Assembly (NCBI GenBank): GCA_021800105.1
Contig: JAJYZI010000003.1
Span: forward strand, 1 to 52,701
Direction of reading: 5' to 3'
DNA length: 52,701 bases
Source: Thermoplasmata archaeon
Lineage (GTDB): Archaea > Thermoplasmatota > Thermoplasmata > Thermoplasmatales > Thermoplasmataceae
Both the position numbers and the translations under genes were made by a program. This document shows positions 1 through 10,228 of the stretch, in pieces (position 1 is the stretch's first letter; the number at the start of each line of letters is the position of its first letter). Under the pieces are notes generated by a model. It did no database searches, was not told where the DNA came from, and was given only the letters and a program-made list of their open reading frames with translations.

Positions 1-2
1 GT

Positions 3-485
3 GCAACTGCTATTCCCACCTTTATCTTAGGGGCTCGCCAGATAAATTCAAGATTTAGGAAGACAAAATACCTGGTCACAAACCAGAGGGTCATACTTAA
101 CGTCTGGAGAAACGGCCTCAAGGTGAGCATAGTACCTTATCAGGAAATTTCCAGCTTACAGGTCGTTCAGCCCAAGTATTTCAAGAAACATGGTTTTGCC
201 TCCGTTACAATTATTAAGAAAAAAGATTCCTACCGAATTCTGGAAAAGCTAAGGAAAAAAGAGCCATTGCTTGATCCTGAAAACTTAAAGGTCATAAAGG
301 AAGAGGAGCAGGCCATGAAAGTCCAGAAAATCAGGAAAGTGAAACGACTGAAAATTGGCGGGAATGTAATTGCCGACCTGGATGAGACTGATGCACATAC
401 GGTCATCACGCTAATAAGTCAGTACATTCAGAAGCCCGAAGCAACTAAGCCCAAGTCAAATACGTTACCCGCAGGCTCTATCTGA
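3..485 (+). CDS. PH-domain-like (bPH2/YdbS-type) protein, 5'-truncated by window edge
   Basis: Frame is open from base 3 to the stop at 485: ...RKTKYLVTNQRVILNVWRNGLKVSIVPYQEISSLQV..., resembling the 'yLTnqRvi...iPyqeI' pattern of bacterial PH domains; the ORF-track start at 123 is internal. Confidence 0.5.
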   Translation, partial: ATAIPTFILGARQINSRFRKTKYLVTNQRVILNVWRNGLKVSIVPYQEISSLQVVQPKYFKKHGFASVTIIKKKDSYRILEKLRKKEPLLDPENLKVIKEEEQAMKVQKIRKVKRLKIGGNVIADLDETDAHTVITLISQYIQKPEATKPKSNTLPAGSI

Positions 486-609
486 TCTGTATGAAAACTC
501 CAGCAATACTTTTAGCGCTCACAAGATGATGCAATAATAATTCTAGAAACGTTATACAAGGTTATAATAAAAAAATCACAAGAAAAATATAGGGTCAATT
601 ACAAGAAGA

Positions 610-879
610 TTACTTGTACTTGACCTTGCTGGACGCTCTGAATACGAATTTCTTCTTTGACGGGACGTCAATTATTTTTCTGGTCTGTGGGTTTCTTGCC
701 TTCCTTGCTTGCTGAGTCTTGCGCTCGAATATTCCAAAGCCTGCAAGGTTGATCTTGGATCCCCTGTTTGCTTCAGCAACGACGTTGTCCAAAAATGTCT
801 TTATGACGTTCCTGGCCTGCTTCTGCGTGGTTGAAGTCTTCTTTGAGACCGTCTTAGAGAGTTCGCTTATTCCTACCAT
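610..879 (-). CDS. HU-family histone-like DNA-binding protein (HTa type)
   Basis: 89 aa, basic; 'INLAGFGIFERKTQQARKARNPQTRKII' matches the HU beta-arm/signature region. Confidence 0.93.
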   Translation of the reverse strand: MVGISELSKTVSKKTSTTQKQARNVIKTFLDNVVAEANRGSKINLAGFGIFERKTQQARKARNPQTRKIIDVPSKKKFVFRASSKVKYK

Positions 880-1251
880 TTGGCACCTCCTACATGTGTA
901 TTCACAAAATAGTATTAAAATATTTTGATTTGGTTTTTAATCCGTAAGCTAAAATGCGTCATTTTAACAAATCTCATTATTTGCATAAAAAAATTATCAT
1001 ATAAATAAAGTCGAGGAATTATCATTGTAACGTTGCTTTCACCTTATAGCATATGGAAAATTCCTAGACTTTCAGCATAATATTATTTCACTTGCATAAT
1101 AGTGACTTTCTGCGGTTAAAAATCAATCCCTTTCCTGACATTATTACAGAAAGAACGTTGAATTTCTCACTGGAAAATGAAAGAACCCAGCTTGATGCAA
1201 TGAAGGAAGAAACCAAATAAATTCTTAAATATTCAATATCGATCAGCGCCA

Positions 1252-2073
1252 GTGAAATTAATAGAGAACTGGTTTTCGGAAAGGTACTCGGACAACCTGC
1301 AGCTTTCTTTCAGGGTGAAGGATCAGCTTCTATCTGTACGCACTGACTTCCAGAGGATTGATCTTTTCGAGACATATGACTTTGGCAAATTACTCACCAT
1401 TGATGGGACAGTTCAGCTCACCGAATACGACGAGCACATCTATCATGAGATGATAACAATGATGCCGTTCTATGCATTTGGAATAAAACCGGAATCGGCG
1501 CTTGTTATAGGTGGGGGCGATGGAGGAACAGCTACAAGCCTGTTGTCTCTGGGATTCAAGAAAGTTACAAACGTGGAAATAGATTCCCAGGTTGTTGAGG
1601 TATCAAAGAAATTCTTTCCTAACCTTTCAGCAGCATTCAAGGACGGTAGATGCAATCTAATTATAGATGACGGGATAAAATATGCGAAGAATTCCAAGAA
1701 TAGGTTTGATTTTGTTCTGGTTGACAGCACTGATCCTGAAGGACCTGCCGAAGGCTTGTTCTCAGAGGATTTCTATCATTCAATCCATTCAGCACTCAAA
1801 GAAGGAGGAGTCGCAGTTACGCAGTCCGGATCGCCACTGTATCAACCAAAGGCAATCAAGCTTGCAAACAGTGGAATGAAGAAAGCATTCAAAAATGTAT
1901 ATACTTATTGCTGTTTTATTCCAACTTATCCCAGCGGCTTCTGGTCCTTCACAATGGGGTCAGATTCTAGCCTAAACTTTCAGAAAGATGTCCGCCATGG
2001 AAAGTATTTCAACTCGGAAGTATTGCACGGAGCCCTTCAACTACCACAGTTTGTAAGGGAAATGGTTCAATAA
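1252..2073 (+). CDS. speE: Spermidine synthase / polyamine aminopropyltransferase
   Basis: '[18 protein letters not shown]', '[14 protein letters not shown]', '[18 protein letters not shown]' are typical SpeE motifs; GTG start. Confidence 0.93.
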   Translation: MKLIENWFSERYSDNLQLSFRVKDQLLSVRTDFQRIDLFETYDFGKLLTIDGTVQLTEYDEHIYHEMITMMPFYAFGIKPESALVIGGGDGGTATSLLSLGFKKVTNVEIDSQVVEVSKKFFPNLSAAFKDGRCNLIIDDGIKYAKNSKNRFDFVLVDSTDPEGPAEGLFSEDFYHSIHSALKEGGVAVTQSGSPLYQPKAIKLANSGMKKAFKNVYTYCCFIPTYPSGFWSFTMGSDSSLNFQKDVRHGKYFNSEVLHGALQLPQFVREMVQ

Positions 2074-2076
2074 GTC

Positions 2077-2454
2077 TCAGCCCTTGTAATTCCAACGGGA
2101 TTTAGCTTCCTGAAGCTTCTCTTCAAATGCCGGTCCAAGCTTATAGGCAATCCGTTCCAGATCCTTGAGGTTCTTGATAAAATTCTGTTTGCTGCTGCCT
2201 GAAATTATATCGGAAAACTTCTTTGCATCTGTTAGAAACTTGAGGTAGAGATATATAAAAATAATAAGTCCTAGCAGGCTGACAATGAATATCCAGTACA
2301 TCCAGTTTCCCGTGGAAGCAAAGGAGAGTCCGGATTTGATAATGGCCTGGTTACCGATGACAAGATCATTGAAAACTATCACAAAAACGACTATCGACAC
2401 GGCTGCCATGATAACGTAAATGTAAGATTGTATGCTTCTTAAGGAGAATTTCAT
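2077..2454 (-). CDS. Hypothetical membrane protein (2 predicted TM segments)
   Basis: ORF with two hydrophobic stretches; start taken at the internal Met (MKFSLRS). Confidence 0.55.
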   Translation of the reverse strand: MKFSLRSIQSYIYVIMAAVSIVVFVIVFNDLVIGNQAIIKSGLSFASTGNWMYWIFIVSLLGLIIFIYLYLKFLTDAKKFSDIISGSSKQNFIKNLKDLERIAYKLGPAFEEKLQEAKSRWNYKG

Positions 2455-2616
2455 ACTCACACCGTAAATAAAAATCATATTTTAAAGTTCGTCAAATTTG
2501 CAGGAATAATTGACATTTAAAAGCGCTTTTTTTTCAATTATGCTTTCTTGACATTGAAGCGCTAAAGATAAATAGCAGAAAAAGAGTGGACTTTTGTTCC
2601 AGATTAATTCTTTGGA

Positions 2617-3426
2617 TCAATCGTCTTCTTCGCGATTTTTACTGTTGGTAAAAAGATTTAAGGCCGGCCTGATAGAAGGCCTCATCGCTTCAACAATCTT
2701 CCTCGCATTACCGGAAAACTCTTCAATCTGTATGGAGCACTTTTCATTTTCGAGGTCAATCTCTTTTACCCTGTTGCATATCCTGAATTCAATCCTTAGG
2801 CCCATGTCGTTAAAATCCGTTGAAATATCGTCAGACTGCAGCAAAGCAAGGTCGTCCATTGTTGTAACAAGGACAAAACTTGCTTGTGTCAATCCTTTCC
2901 ATGTATCTTCGGCCAGCTCCTTCCATGCATCGATTATTTCCAATGTCCTCGATACCCTGAATTTTTTCTTGAGTTTCAGGTAGAATTTTACGTCCCTGTT
3001 AAGGTGATTATAAAAATCCCTTTCCAGTTCCAGGAGGTGCATTGTCGATGATGAAGCAGGGGTATCCCAGACAATGAAGTCATAATCACCGGAACGTTCA
3101 AGCTCTATAAGGTTTGAAATTATAAATTCTTCTGGAACACCCGGTGCACTGGACACATGATGCAACAGGTCTTCATCGACTTCCATGAATTCACTGGCTA
3201 TCTGAATAACATCTTTTCCGTACTTTTCTTCCCATTTCGTGGAGACTTCATTTTCAGTCAGGTCCATTACGGAAACAGTATCATTAGGGGTAAAAATGAA
3301 TTGTAGTGATGGCATAAAGTCAGTAGATACAATCAAAGTTTTTCCAAAACCCGAAAGTTCGAGCGCAAAAGCGCTTGCGACGGATGTCTTTCCCACGCCA
3401 CCCTTTCCGACAAATGCGACTATCAT
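2617..3426 (-). CDS. ArsA/Get3-like P-loop ATPase
   Basis: Deviant Walker A 'GKGGVGKTSVA', 'STDFMPSL' at the STDPAHSL position, 'VWDTPAS'. Confidence 0.8.
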   Translation of the reverse strand: MIVAFVGKGGVGKTSVASAFALELSGFGKTLIVSTDFMPSLQFIFTPNDTVSVMDLTENEVSTKWEEKYGKDVIQIASEFMEVDEDLLHHVSSAPGVPEEFIISNLIELERSGDYDFIVWDTPASSSTMHLLELERDFYNHLNRDVKFYLKLKKKFRVSRTLEIIDAWKELAEDTWKGLTQASFVLVTTMDDLALLQSDDISTDFNDMGLRIEFRICNRVKEIDLENEKCSIQIEEFSGNARKIVEAMRPSIRPALNLFTNSKNREEDD

Positions 3427-3641
3427 GATTGGTTATTGCCTGCGCGTTATAAAGCGAAGCGCATGACAGGTTCGCCTTTATTTCCATGCTTATAAAAAAT
3501 ATGGCATTATCTCTGCACTGGAACCTCTTATTCCTTTGCTAACAGAAATATTTTGCACCTTCCATTTCAACAATCACTTGTGCGGCAACTAATGCCCGGT
3601 ATTCTTCTCGTATAAAGAAAAGGTGATTTATTCCCAGTGTA

Positions 3642-5156
3642 TTGCCAGGCATGAACATACTGGCGAGCGTCTATGATAAGAATGGGCTAGATTCCTTCCT
3701 CAAGGACATTCTCCATGAAGGAGATATTGTCTATGCGACCGGTAAAACTGCCGATTTTATTAAATCAGCTGGTATAGACGCTATCAGCACTTCAAAACTA
3801 TCCGGTTTTGAGGAACTTCTTGGAGGAAGGGTCAAGACACTTGTTCCCTCTATTTTTGCAGGCATACTCTCCAACAGAGATGCGAAAAGCAACGAGGAGC
3901 TTAAAGCGATGAAATTCCCGCAATTTGACATGGTCATCTCCAATCTGTACCCTTTTCATGAAGCTGCAGCAAGTGGGAAGCTGGATGCAATGATAGAGAA
4001 TATCGACATTGGGGGGATATCCCTTATCCGCGCTGCAGCAAAGAACTTTGCTCATGTTTCTGTCATAACAGCTAAAGATCAGTATGTACCGATTTCCCGG
4101 ATCATTCGGGAGGAAGGGACCATACCATTGAATGTGAGACAGGAACTTGCAATCAAAGCATTTTCACTGGCTGTCACCTATGATGTTGACATATACAACT
4201 CCCTGTCCAGAAAACTCTTACCTGAGCACAGCATGGAAAACCTCTTCCTTGGATTTACGGGTGGCACGAGGCTGAGGTACGGGGAAAACCCCGATCAGGA
4301 AGCATACATGTACCATGGCGATGAGAAGCTGGGCATTCCTGGCGCATCTCAGATGTCTGGAAAGGAGCTATCGTACAACAACATACTGGACTCAAACGCT
4401 GCTTTAGAGACTGCATTAGAGTTCGAGCAACCGACAGTAGTGATAGTGAAGCATCTGACCCCATGCGGGGTGGCTTCTTCCGCAAAGCTTTCAGAGGCCT
4501 ATTCCCGGGCATTCGACGCAGATCCAGAATCGGCTTACGGTTTTGTGATGGCTGCCAATGTCGAGATTGATGCGGAGACGGCAGGTCTCATTGCCAAAAA
4601 CTTTGCCGAAGTTGTTGTCGCACCATCATATTCCAATGAGGCATTTGAGATTTTGAGGAAAAGAAAGAACCTGAGGATCCTCAAAACCAGCATGAAAATG
4701 GACGGTGAAATGAGGATTCGCTCAGTTTCCGGAGGTGTCCTAGCGCAGACCCCTCTCAGGGCATTACCAGTTAATACTGTTCTTAAAACTTCCATGAGTG
4801 CACCAGAATCAGCAATGGCAGACCTAATGTTCGCATGGAAAGTCGTTGCACATGCCAGAAGCAATGCTATTGTTCTGGCAAAATCATATGCTGTTACAGG
4901 AATGGGATCCGGGCAGACTTCAAGAGTCAGGGCATTAAAGATGGCCGGGGAGATTGCAGGTGAAAAGGCAGAGGGATCGGTGCTTGCTTCAGACGCGTAT
5001 TTCCCGTTTTCGGATAGTGTGGAGGAAGCAAAGAGGCTTGGTGTGGTGGCAATTATCCAGCCGGGAGGATCCATCAGGGATAACGAGGTGATTGCGAAGT
5101 GCGAGGAGTATTCCATTCCACTGTACTTCACAGGCAAACGTGTATTCCTGCATTGA
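3642..5156 (+). CDS. purH: Bifunctional phosphoribosylaminoimidazolecarboxamide formyltransferase / IMP cyclohydrolase
   Basis: 'GRVKTLVPSIFAGILSNRD', 'VKHLTPCGVASS', 'MGSGQTSRVRAL', 'SDAYFPFSDSVEEA...IIQPGGSIRDNEVI'. Confidence 0.92.
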   Translation: MPGMNILASVYDKNGLDSFLKDILHEGDIVYATGKTADFIKSAGIDAISTSKLSGFEELLGGRVKTLVPSIFAGILSNRDAKSNEELKAMKFPQFDMVISNLYPFHEAAASGKLDAMIENIDIGGISLIRAAAKNFAHVSVITAKDQYVPISRIIREEGTIPLNVRQELAIKAFSLAVTYDVDIYNSLSRKLLPEHSMENLFLGFTGGTRLRYGENPDQEAYMYHGDEKLGIPGASQMSGKELSYNNILDSNAALETALEFEQPTVVIVKHLTPCGVASSAKLSEAYSRAFDADPESAYGFVMAANVEIDAETAGLIAKNFAEVVVAPSYSNEAFEILRKRKNLRILKTSMKMDGEMRIRSVSGGVLAQTPLRALPVNTVLKTSMSAPESAMADLMFAWKVVAHARSNAIVLAKSYAVTGMGSGQTSRVRALKMAGEIAGEKAEGSVLASDAYFPFSDSVEEAKRLGVVAIIQPGGSIRDNEVIAKCEEYSIPLYFTGKRVFLH

Positions 5157-5158
5157 CT

Positions 5159-6100
5159 TTAGATACTAGAGAGAAGTAGTGCCAGGGCGAAACCAGCAAT
5201 TACTCCGCCATTTATCGCAGGAAGCCCGGGAGCGGGCCTTCTCTTCATGAAAAACATGAGATAAATCATGCCGATTATCCCACCGACAAAGGGAAAGAAG
5301 AAGAAAGCGGGAGACAACGCCTTCCCGATTCCATAAACAGTAGAGGATACAACCAGCACAGTGGGTATGGCAACATCTCCAAAACCTAGGAGAACAGCCT
5401 TATTTTCGCCTCTATTCTCTATCGAGAGCGAGGACATATCAAAGTCAGAGGATTCCGGCACAACGAAAAGCATTGGTATGCTTTCATCCAGTGCAACTTT
5501 CGCCAGTGTGATCATGTGTTTAGTCTTGAAAACAGATATGTAATCATAAACGGCAAGTATGATCAGCAAGGCTAAAGCAAACCAGACACCGAGGAAAAGG
5601 CTCCATATCGATGCTATCCCGATCGCCATTATGAGTCCTGTTATATTCACAACAATCCAGTTGGGCTTTGTGAAAAGCTCATAACCGATGAATGCTGGCG
5701 GAATCAGCCAGATCAGATAAAAATCTGCTGTCAGCATATTCGGAAGTTGTGGAAATGGGGTATATATAATGTATAGGAAAAAATACTGCAGATAAGCATA
5801 TGCGTAGTCGGCAACTACAAGCGCAACAAAAAAGACAACATACACCATTACAAACAGGAACACATATTTGATAGGTTTTCCCTTTTTTCTGCGGGCCAGG
5901 AACAGTATCAAAAGTGTTATGAAAATTGTAGCGACTATATATATTATAAAATATCCAAAGCTTTCGGAAGTACTGGAACTGCCCTGATATCCTGACGATG
6001 TAAGACCTTCAGTGAACAGTACCGAAAGAATCGAAGCTACGATATAGATTATTATTGTCCAAGCTTCAGGACTTAACCTTCTCTTCCTTTCTTGCCTCAT
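5159..6100 (-). CDS. Presenilin / signal-peptide-peptidase-like intramembrane aspartyl protease (A22 family, archaeal)
   Basis: Polytopic; 'LAVYDYISVF' (YD), 'LLGFGDVAIP' (GxGD), 'LPAINGG' (PAL-like); 5' end overlaps the topA 3' end. Confidence 0.82.
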   Translation of the reverse strand: MRQERKRRLSPEAWTIIIYIVASILSVLFTEGLTSSGYQGSSSTSESFGYFIIYIVATIFITLLILFLARRKKGKPIKYVFLFVMVYVVFFVALVVADYAYAYLQYFFLYIIYTPFPQLPNMLTADFYLIWLIPPAFIGYELFTKPNWIVVNITGLIMAIGIASIWSLFLGVWFALALLIILAVYDYISVFKTKHMITLAKVALDESIPMLFVVPESSDFDMSSLSIENRGENKAVLLGFGDVAIPTVLVVSSTVYGIGKALSPAFFFFPFVGGIIGMIYLMFFMKRRPAPGLPAINGGVIAGFALALLLSSI

Positions 6101-8393
6101 TCTTCTTCTTATTGTATTCGCAGTCTATCTTCGGGCAGAACTTCCACCTGTAACCCTTCCTGGCCGAAACGAGCAGGGGTGCACCACAATAAGGGCATTT
6201 CTCTCCGGTAGGGGAGATAAAACCCATCTGTGGAAGTGGGTAGGTCTGTGTGCATTTTGGATAGTTTGTACATGCTAGGAACCTTTTTCCGCTTCTCGAC
6301 TGCCGTACGACGAGATCACCGCCATCGACAGGGCAGGCTCCTAAAGACGCATTCTTCTTATTGTATGTACAGGAAGGATTCATGCATCTAGTTTCCGGTG
6401 CCTGTCCCTTCCTGATTATCCTTATCAGTGGAAGAGAACAGTCTGGGCAGGTTTTTTCCTCAACCTTGATAAGTGCGTTTGGCGGTACATAGAAGTCAAT
6501 CTTGCAGTTATCTGTAGTGCATTTGATCTTCGCAGAATCCCTGCTTTTCAGGATTATAAGATCAGTATGATGCTCCGGACATGTTCCAACTATATCTCCT
6601 TTCCTGGCCGAGCTGTTTATGACCTCAACTATCTTCTGCTTATTTGCAATAAAATCCTTCAGAACGTTTGAAAGCATTTCTCTTGATTCGTTCACGACCG
6701 CCTGCTTGGAAATCTCCTTCTTGGTTATCCTGTCCATGTCCTCTTCTAGCCTTGCAGTCATCTCTGGCTTGGAAATCGGTGAATTGATAAGCTTTATTGC
6801 CTGAATAAATCCAATTCCAAGATGGGTCGGCCTGACGGGGTTCCCCTGAATAAATCCCCTGTCCTGGAGCTTCTGTATTATGTCATGCCTGGTGCTTTTC
6901 GTTCCAAGACGCAGCGACTCCATCAACTTCAGGAGGCTTGCAGCATCGTATCTTGGAGGCGGTTTTGTGTGATCCTCAAGCATCTCCCATTTTATTGCCT
7001 TAACCTCCTCTCCTTCGACAAGATCCGGATGATATGATTCGCTGACCTTCCTGTATGGATAGAGGGAAAGCCACCCTTCGTCAATTATCTTAGATCCTTC
7101 TGAAATAAAATCGTATCCTGATACTTGGATCGTAGCCTTCCTGACCTCCCTCTGCCCATCCCTATAAAGGGTTGCAAGGAACCTTCGAACTATCAGTTCG
7201 TAAACCTTGTGAAAATCACCTTTCAAATCTACTCCCTTCGGAACTGCGACGGGATATATTGGCGGGTGATCTGTTGCCTCTGTCCGGCCCCTGGATGGGC
7301 GAATTGAATCCTGAGCGAGTACTCTCTCAACGTCGTCCTTGAACTCTCCCTTCTGCAGTTTCTTTAGAACGCCGGTAAGGCTGATGCTTCTTTGATATAC
7401 CGTGTTATCGGTCCTTGGATAGCTTATGTATCCCTTTACATAGAGGCTCTCCGCAATAGACATTGCCCTTGCGGGATTCACTCCTATCCTGCTTGCCTCT
7501 CTTAAGAACTCTGTAGTGTTAAACGGAGGTGGTTTTGGTATTCTCTGAACGCTTTTCTCAAAGCTTTTCGTCAATCCAGGCTGTCCGTTTACCGCCGAGA
7601 ATACCGCATCAGCGTCCTTCTTATCGAACAACTGCGTCTTCTCATAAATTCCCTGAAAATGACCTCCCTTGTTAAAAGTGATAATTATCTTCCAGAAGGT
7701 CTCCTGCTTGAAAGCGGTGATTTCATTCTCCCTCTCGACTATAAGAGCAAGTGTGGGCGTCTGCACTCTTCCGACGGAGAGGAAGTCCTTTCCTAATCTC
7801 TTTGTCGACACTGAGAAAAAGCGCGTCAGTACCGCTCCCCAAATAAGGTCAACTTCTTCCCTGGCTCCGGCGGAATCCGCAAGGTCATAGTCAACATCAA
7901 TCAGGTTGGCAAACGCGCTTTCAATCTCCTCTCTAGTCAGGGTGCTGAACTTTGCCCTCCTGATCCTGTTAATTTTGGGATCTCTGTTAAATCCGGCAAG
8001 CTCCAGGGCCTCAGTACCTATGAGTTCTCCTTCCCTGTCATAATCAGTTGCTATTATGAATTCGCTTTCTCTTGAGCCAAATTCAAGCAGCGTATTCCCT
8101 ACAGTCTTATTCTTGAGGTTCTTGTTTATCTCTGCGAAGATGAGTTTGTTTAGATCGACGGAACTCCAATCATTCATCTCCTTTGGAAAATCAAGCTCAA
8201 CAACATGCCCGCTGAGCGAAACTAGGGCATAATCATCGTCTCCTTTTCTGAATTCAATATAATTTAGACCCTTAGCTTTTTTTGCCTTCTGTTTCCCGTC
8301 TGAGAGGAAATATGCAATCCTTCTTCCGGCATCTGCTTTTTCCGCAACGATAACTTTCAAAGTCAACCTGTAATCAACTCCCAAGCAATTCAA
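6066..8393 (-). CDS. topA: DNA topoisomerase I (type IA)
   Basis: Toprim 'VAEKADAGRRIAY...ATDYDREGELIG', active-site 'GYISYPRTDN', C-terminal Cys4 zinc ribbons. Confidence 0.95.
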   Translation of the reverse strand: MNCLGVDYRLTLKVIVAEKADAGRRIAYFLSDGKQKAKKAKGLNYIEFRKGDDDYALVSLSGHVVELDFPKEMNDWSSVDLNKLIFAEINKNLKNKTVGNTLLEFGSRESEFIIATDYDREGELIGTEALELAGFNRDPKINRIRRAKFSTLTREEIESAFANLIDVDYDLADSAGAREEVDLIWGAVLTRFFSVSTKRLGKDFLSVGRVQTPTLALIVERENEITAFKQETFWKIIITFNKGGHFQGIYEKTQLFDKKDADAVFSAVNGQPGLTKSFEKSVQRIPKPPPFNTTEFLREASRIGVNPARAMSIAESLYVKGYISYPRTDNTVYQRSISLTGVLKKLQKGEFKDDVERVLAQDSIRPSRGRTEATDHPPIYPVAVPKGVDLKGDFHKVYELIVRRFLATLYRDGQREVRKATIQVSGYDFISEGSKIIDEGWLSLYPYRKVSESYHPDLVEGEEVKAIKWEMLEDHTKPPPRYDAASLLKLMESLRLGTKSTRHDIIQKLQDRGFIQGNPVRPTHLGIGFIQAIKLINSPISKPEMTARLEEDMDRITKKEISKQAVVNESREMLSNVLKDFIANKQKIVEVINSSARKGDIVGTCPEHHTDLIILKSRDSAKIKCTTDNCKIDFYVPPNALIKVEEKTCPDCSLPLIRIIRKGQAPETRCMNPSCTYNKKNASLGACPVDGGDLVVRQSRSGKRFLACTNYPKCTQTYPLPQMGFISPTGEKCPYCGAPLLVSARKGYRWKFCPKIDCEYNKKKNEARKEEKVKS

Positions 8394-8564
8394 TCATATT
8401 ATATATCAATGATCTGCGCTGCATACAAACCTGTTATTTAACGATGCCCTGTTTATTTATACGCGAAATTGGATCTCAATTAAACAAGAAGCCCGTATTC
8501 TTTATCCTAAAACGTGAAAGAATGCACTATCACCATTTAAGAATGTGCTTGACATTAGCCTCGC

Positions 8565-9137
8565 ATGCCTTTGAAAAACTACCTGGGTGTCTTATATAAT
8601 GCTGAGCATCCGGTGTATGTTCCTGCTGAAGATTCTTTTCTTCTATTAAGGGAGGCTAAATGTCATGGAAAGGTGCTGGAGATTGGCACAGGTTCCGGGC
8701 TGTTAGCAATATATTTTGCAAAGAATGGGAAGCAGGTGGATGCAGTGGACATATCCAGAGATGCGCTGGATTGCGCATCCGGAAACTGTATTCTTAATGG
8801 TGTAAGCATAAACCTGGCACTCTCTGATCTCTTCCAAAATGTTAAGGGAAAATATGACACAATAATATTCAACCCGCCTTATCTGCCTGCGAACGATAAT
8901 ATTGAAGGAGCAGAAGCTTGGAATGGAGGAATCGACGGCTTTGCTGTTATACGTCGATTCCTTGCAGCAGCCCCTTCGTACCTTGCTGATAACGGTTCTA
9001 TTTATCTTATATTATCAGATCTCACTAATATAAGCAATCTAGTTGAAGAATTCAGAAATTTCGACTTCTTAATGCTGGGTAGTGAACATTTCGAAACAGA
9101 AACAATACATGCATACGAGCTGAGACTAGGGAGATAA
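8565..9137 (+). CDS. HemK/PrmC-like class I SAM methyltransferase (archaeal Mtq2-type)
   Basis: 'VLEIGTGSGLLAIYFA', 'IIFNPPYLP'. Confidence 0.85.
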   Translation: MPLKNYLGVLYNAEHPVYVPAEDSFLLLREAKCHGKVLEIGTGSGLLAIYFAKNGKQVDAVDISRDALDCASGNCILNGVSINLALSDLFQNVKGKYDTIIFNPPYLPANDNIEGAEAWNGGIDGFAVIRRFLAAAPSYLADNGSIYLILSDLTNISNLVEEFRNFDFLMLGSEHFETETIHAYELRLGR

Positions 9138-9139
9138 CT

Positions 9140-10228
9140 GTGCCGACAATCGAGGAAAGAATCAAGGATATCCAGAACGAGATCAGGAAGACCCAGTATA
9201 ACAAGGCGACTGAACACCATATAGGTATACTGAAAGCAAAGATGTCTCAGCTAATCATCGAGGCCGAATCACACAAAAAAGGAGGAGGAAAAGGCTTCGC
9301 AATCCAGAAGAGCGGGGATGCAACTGTTGCGCTCGTGGGTTTTCCTAATGTTGGAAAAAGTAGCATCCTGAACAGGCTTACTAACTCAGACAGTGAGATA
9401 GGAAGTTACGCCTTCACAACACTGAAGGTAATTCCAGGTACCATGAAATATAATGGTGCAATCCTTCAAATCCTTGACCTTCCCGGGATCATTGAAAACG
9501 CTGCTTCCGGTTCGGGTAGAGGCAGGGAGGTTCTCAGTGCTGTCCGGGCAGCTGACCTGATTCTTCTTGTTACCGATGTGAAGAGCAAGGGACTAAATAC
9601 CATCATTTTGGAGCTGAGGAACGCAGGCATCGTTGTTGGCCGAAAAAAGAAGAACATCGCCATGAAGAAAACAGGGAGCGGAGGAATCAGGATATATTCT
9701 CCAAGGTCAATAAGCGTGAAGGAGGAGGAGATCAAAGAGATCCTGAAGGAATTCAAGATAACAAATTGTGATCTCTACATCAGGGAAAACGTTGACGTTG
9801 ACGACATCATCGATTTCCTGCGCGGGAATACGATGCATGTTCCTGCTGTAATTGCGATCAACAAGAGCGACCTTCCCCATGACATGAAGGAGATAGTTTC
9901 AAGCCTTCCGCCTAAACTTCAATACCTTTTTGTATCCGCTAGTACAGGCGAAGGAATTGAAGATCTCAAGAACCTGATTTTCAGAGGGCTGAATCTCGTG
10001 AGGATATATCTCAGAGAAAAATCAGGTGAAGTCGACTATGAACGGCCTCTGATTCTCAGGGGCGGAGTAAGGGTAAGAGAGGTCTGCAGGAGGATAAGCA
10101 GGGAGATGCTGTCATCATTTAAGTATGCAATAATACTTAACAGCAAGAGGAAACAAAGTGAGATAAGGGCTGGCCTAGACTATGAACTCAGGGATGAAGA
10201 TATCGTCACCCTTGTCTCAAGGAACTGA
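9140..10228 (+). CDS. DRG/Obg-family GTPase with TGS domain
   Basis: G1 'GFPNVGKSS', 'DLPGIIENAASGSGRGREVLSAVR', 'INKSD'; C-terminal TGS-like region. Confidence 0.93.
   Translation: MPTIEERIKDIQNEIRKTQYNKATEHHIGILKAKMSQLIIEAESHKKGGGKGFAIQKSGDATVALVGFPNVGKSSILNRLTNSDSEIGSYAFTTLKVIPGTMKYNGAILQILDLPGIIENAASGSGRGREVLSAVRAADLILLVTDVKSKGLNTIILELRNAGIVVGRKKKNIAMKKTGSGGIRIYSPRSISVKEEEIKEILKEFKITNCDLYIRENVDVDDIIDFLRGNTMHVPAVIAINKSDLPHDMKEIVSSLPPKLQYLFVSASTGEGIEDLKNLIFRGLNLVRIYLREKSGEVDYERPLILRGGVRVREVCRRISREMLSSFKYAIILNSKRKQSEIRAGLDYELRDEDIVTLVSRN

Noticed and set aside
4535-5137. 200-aa ORF antisense to purH
   Set aside because: Shadow ORF within purH; no family motif.
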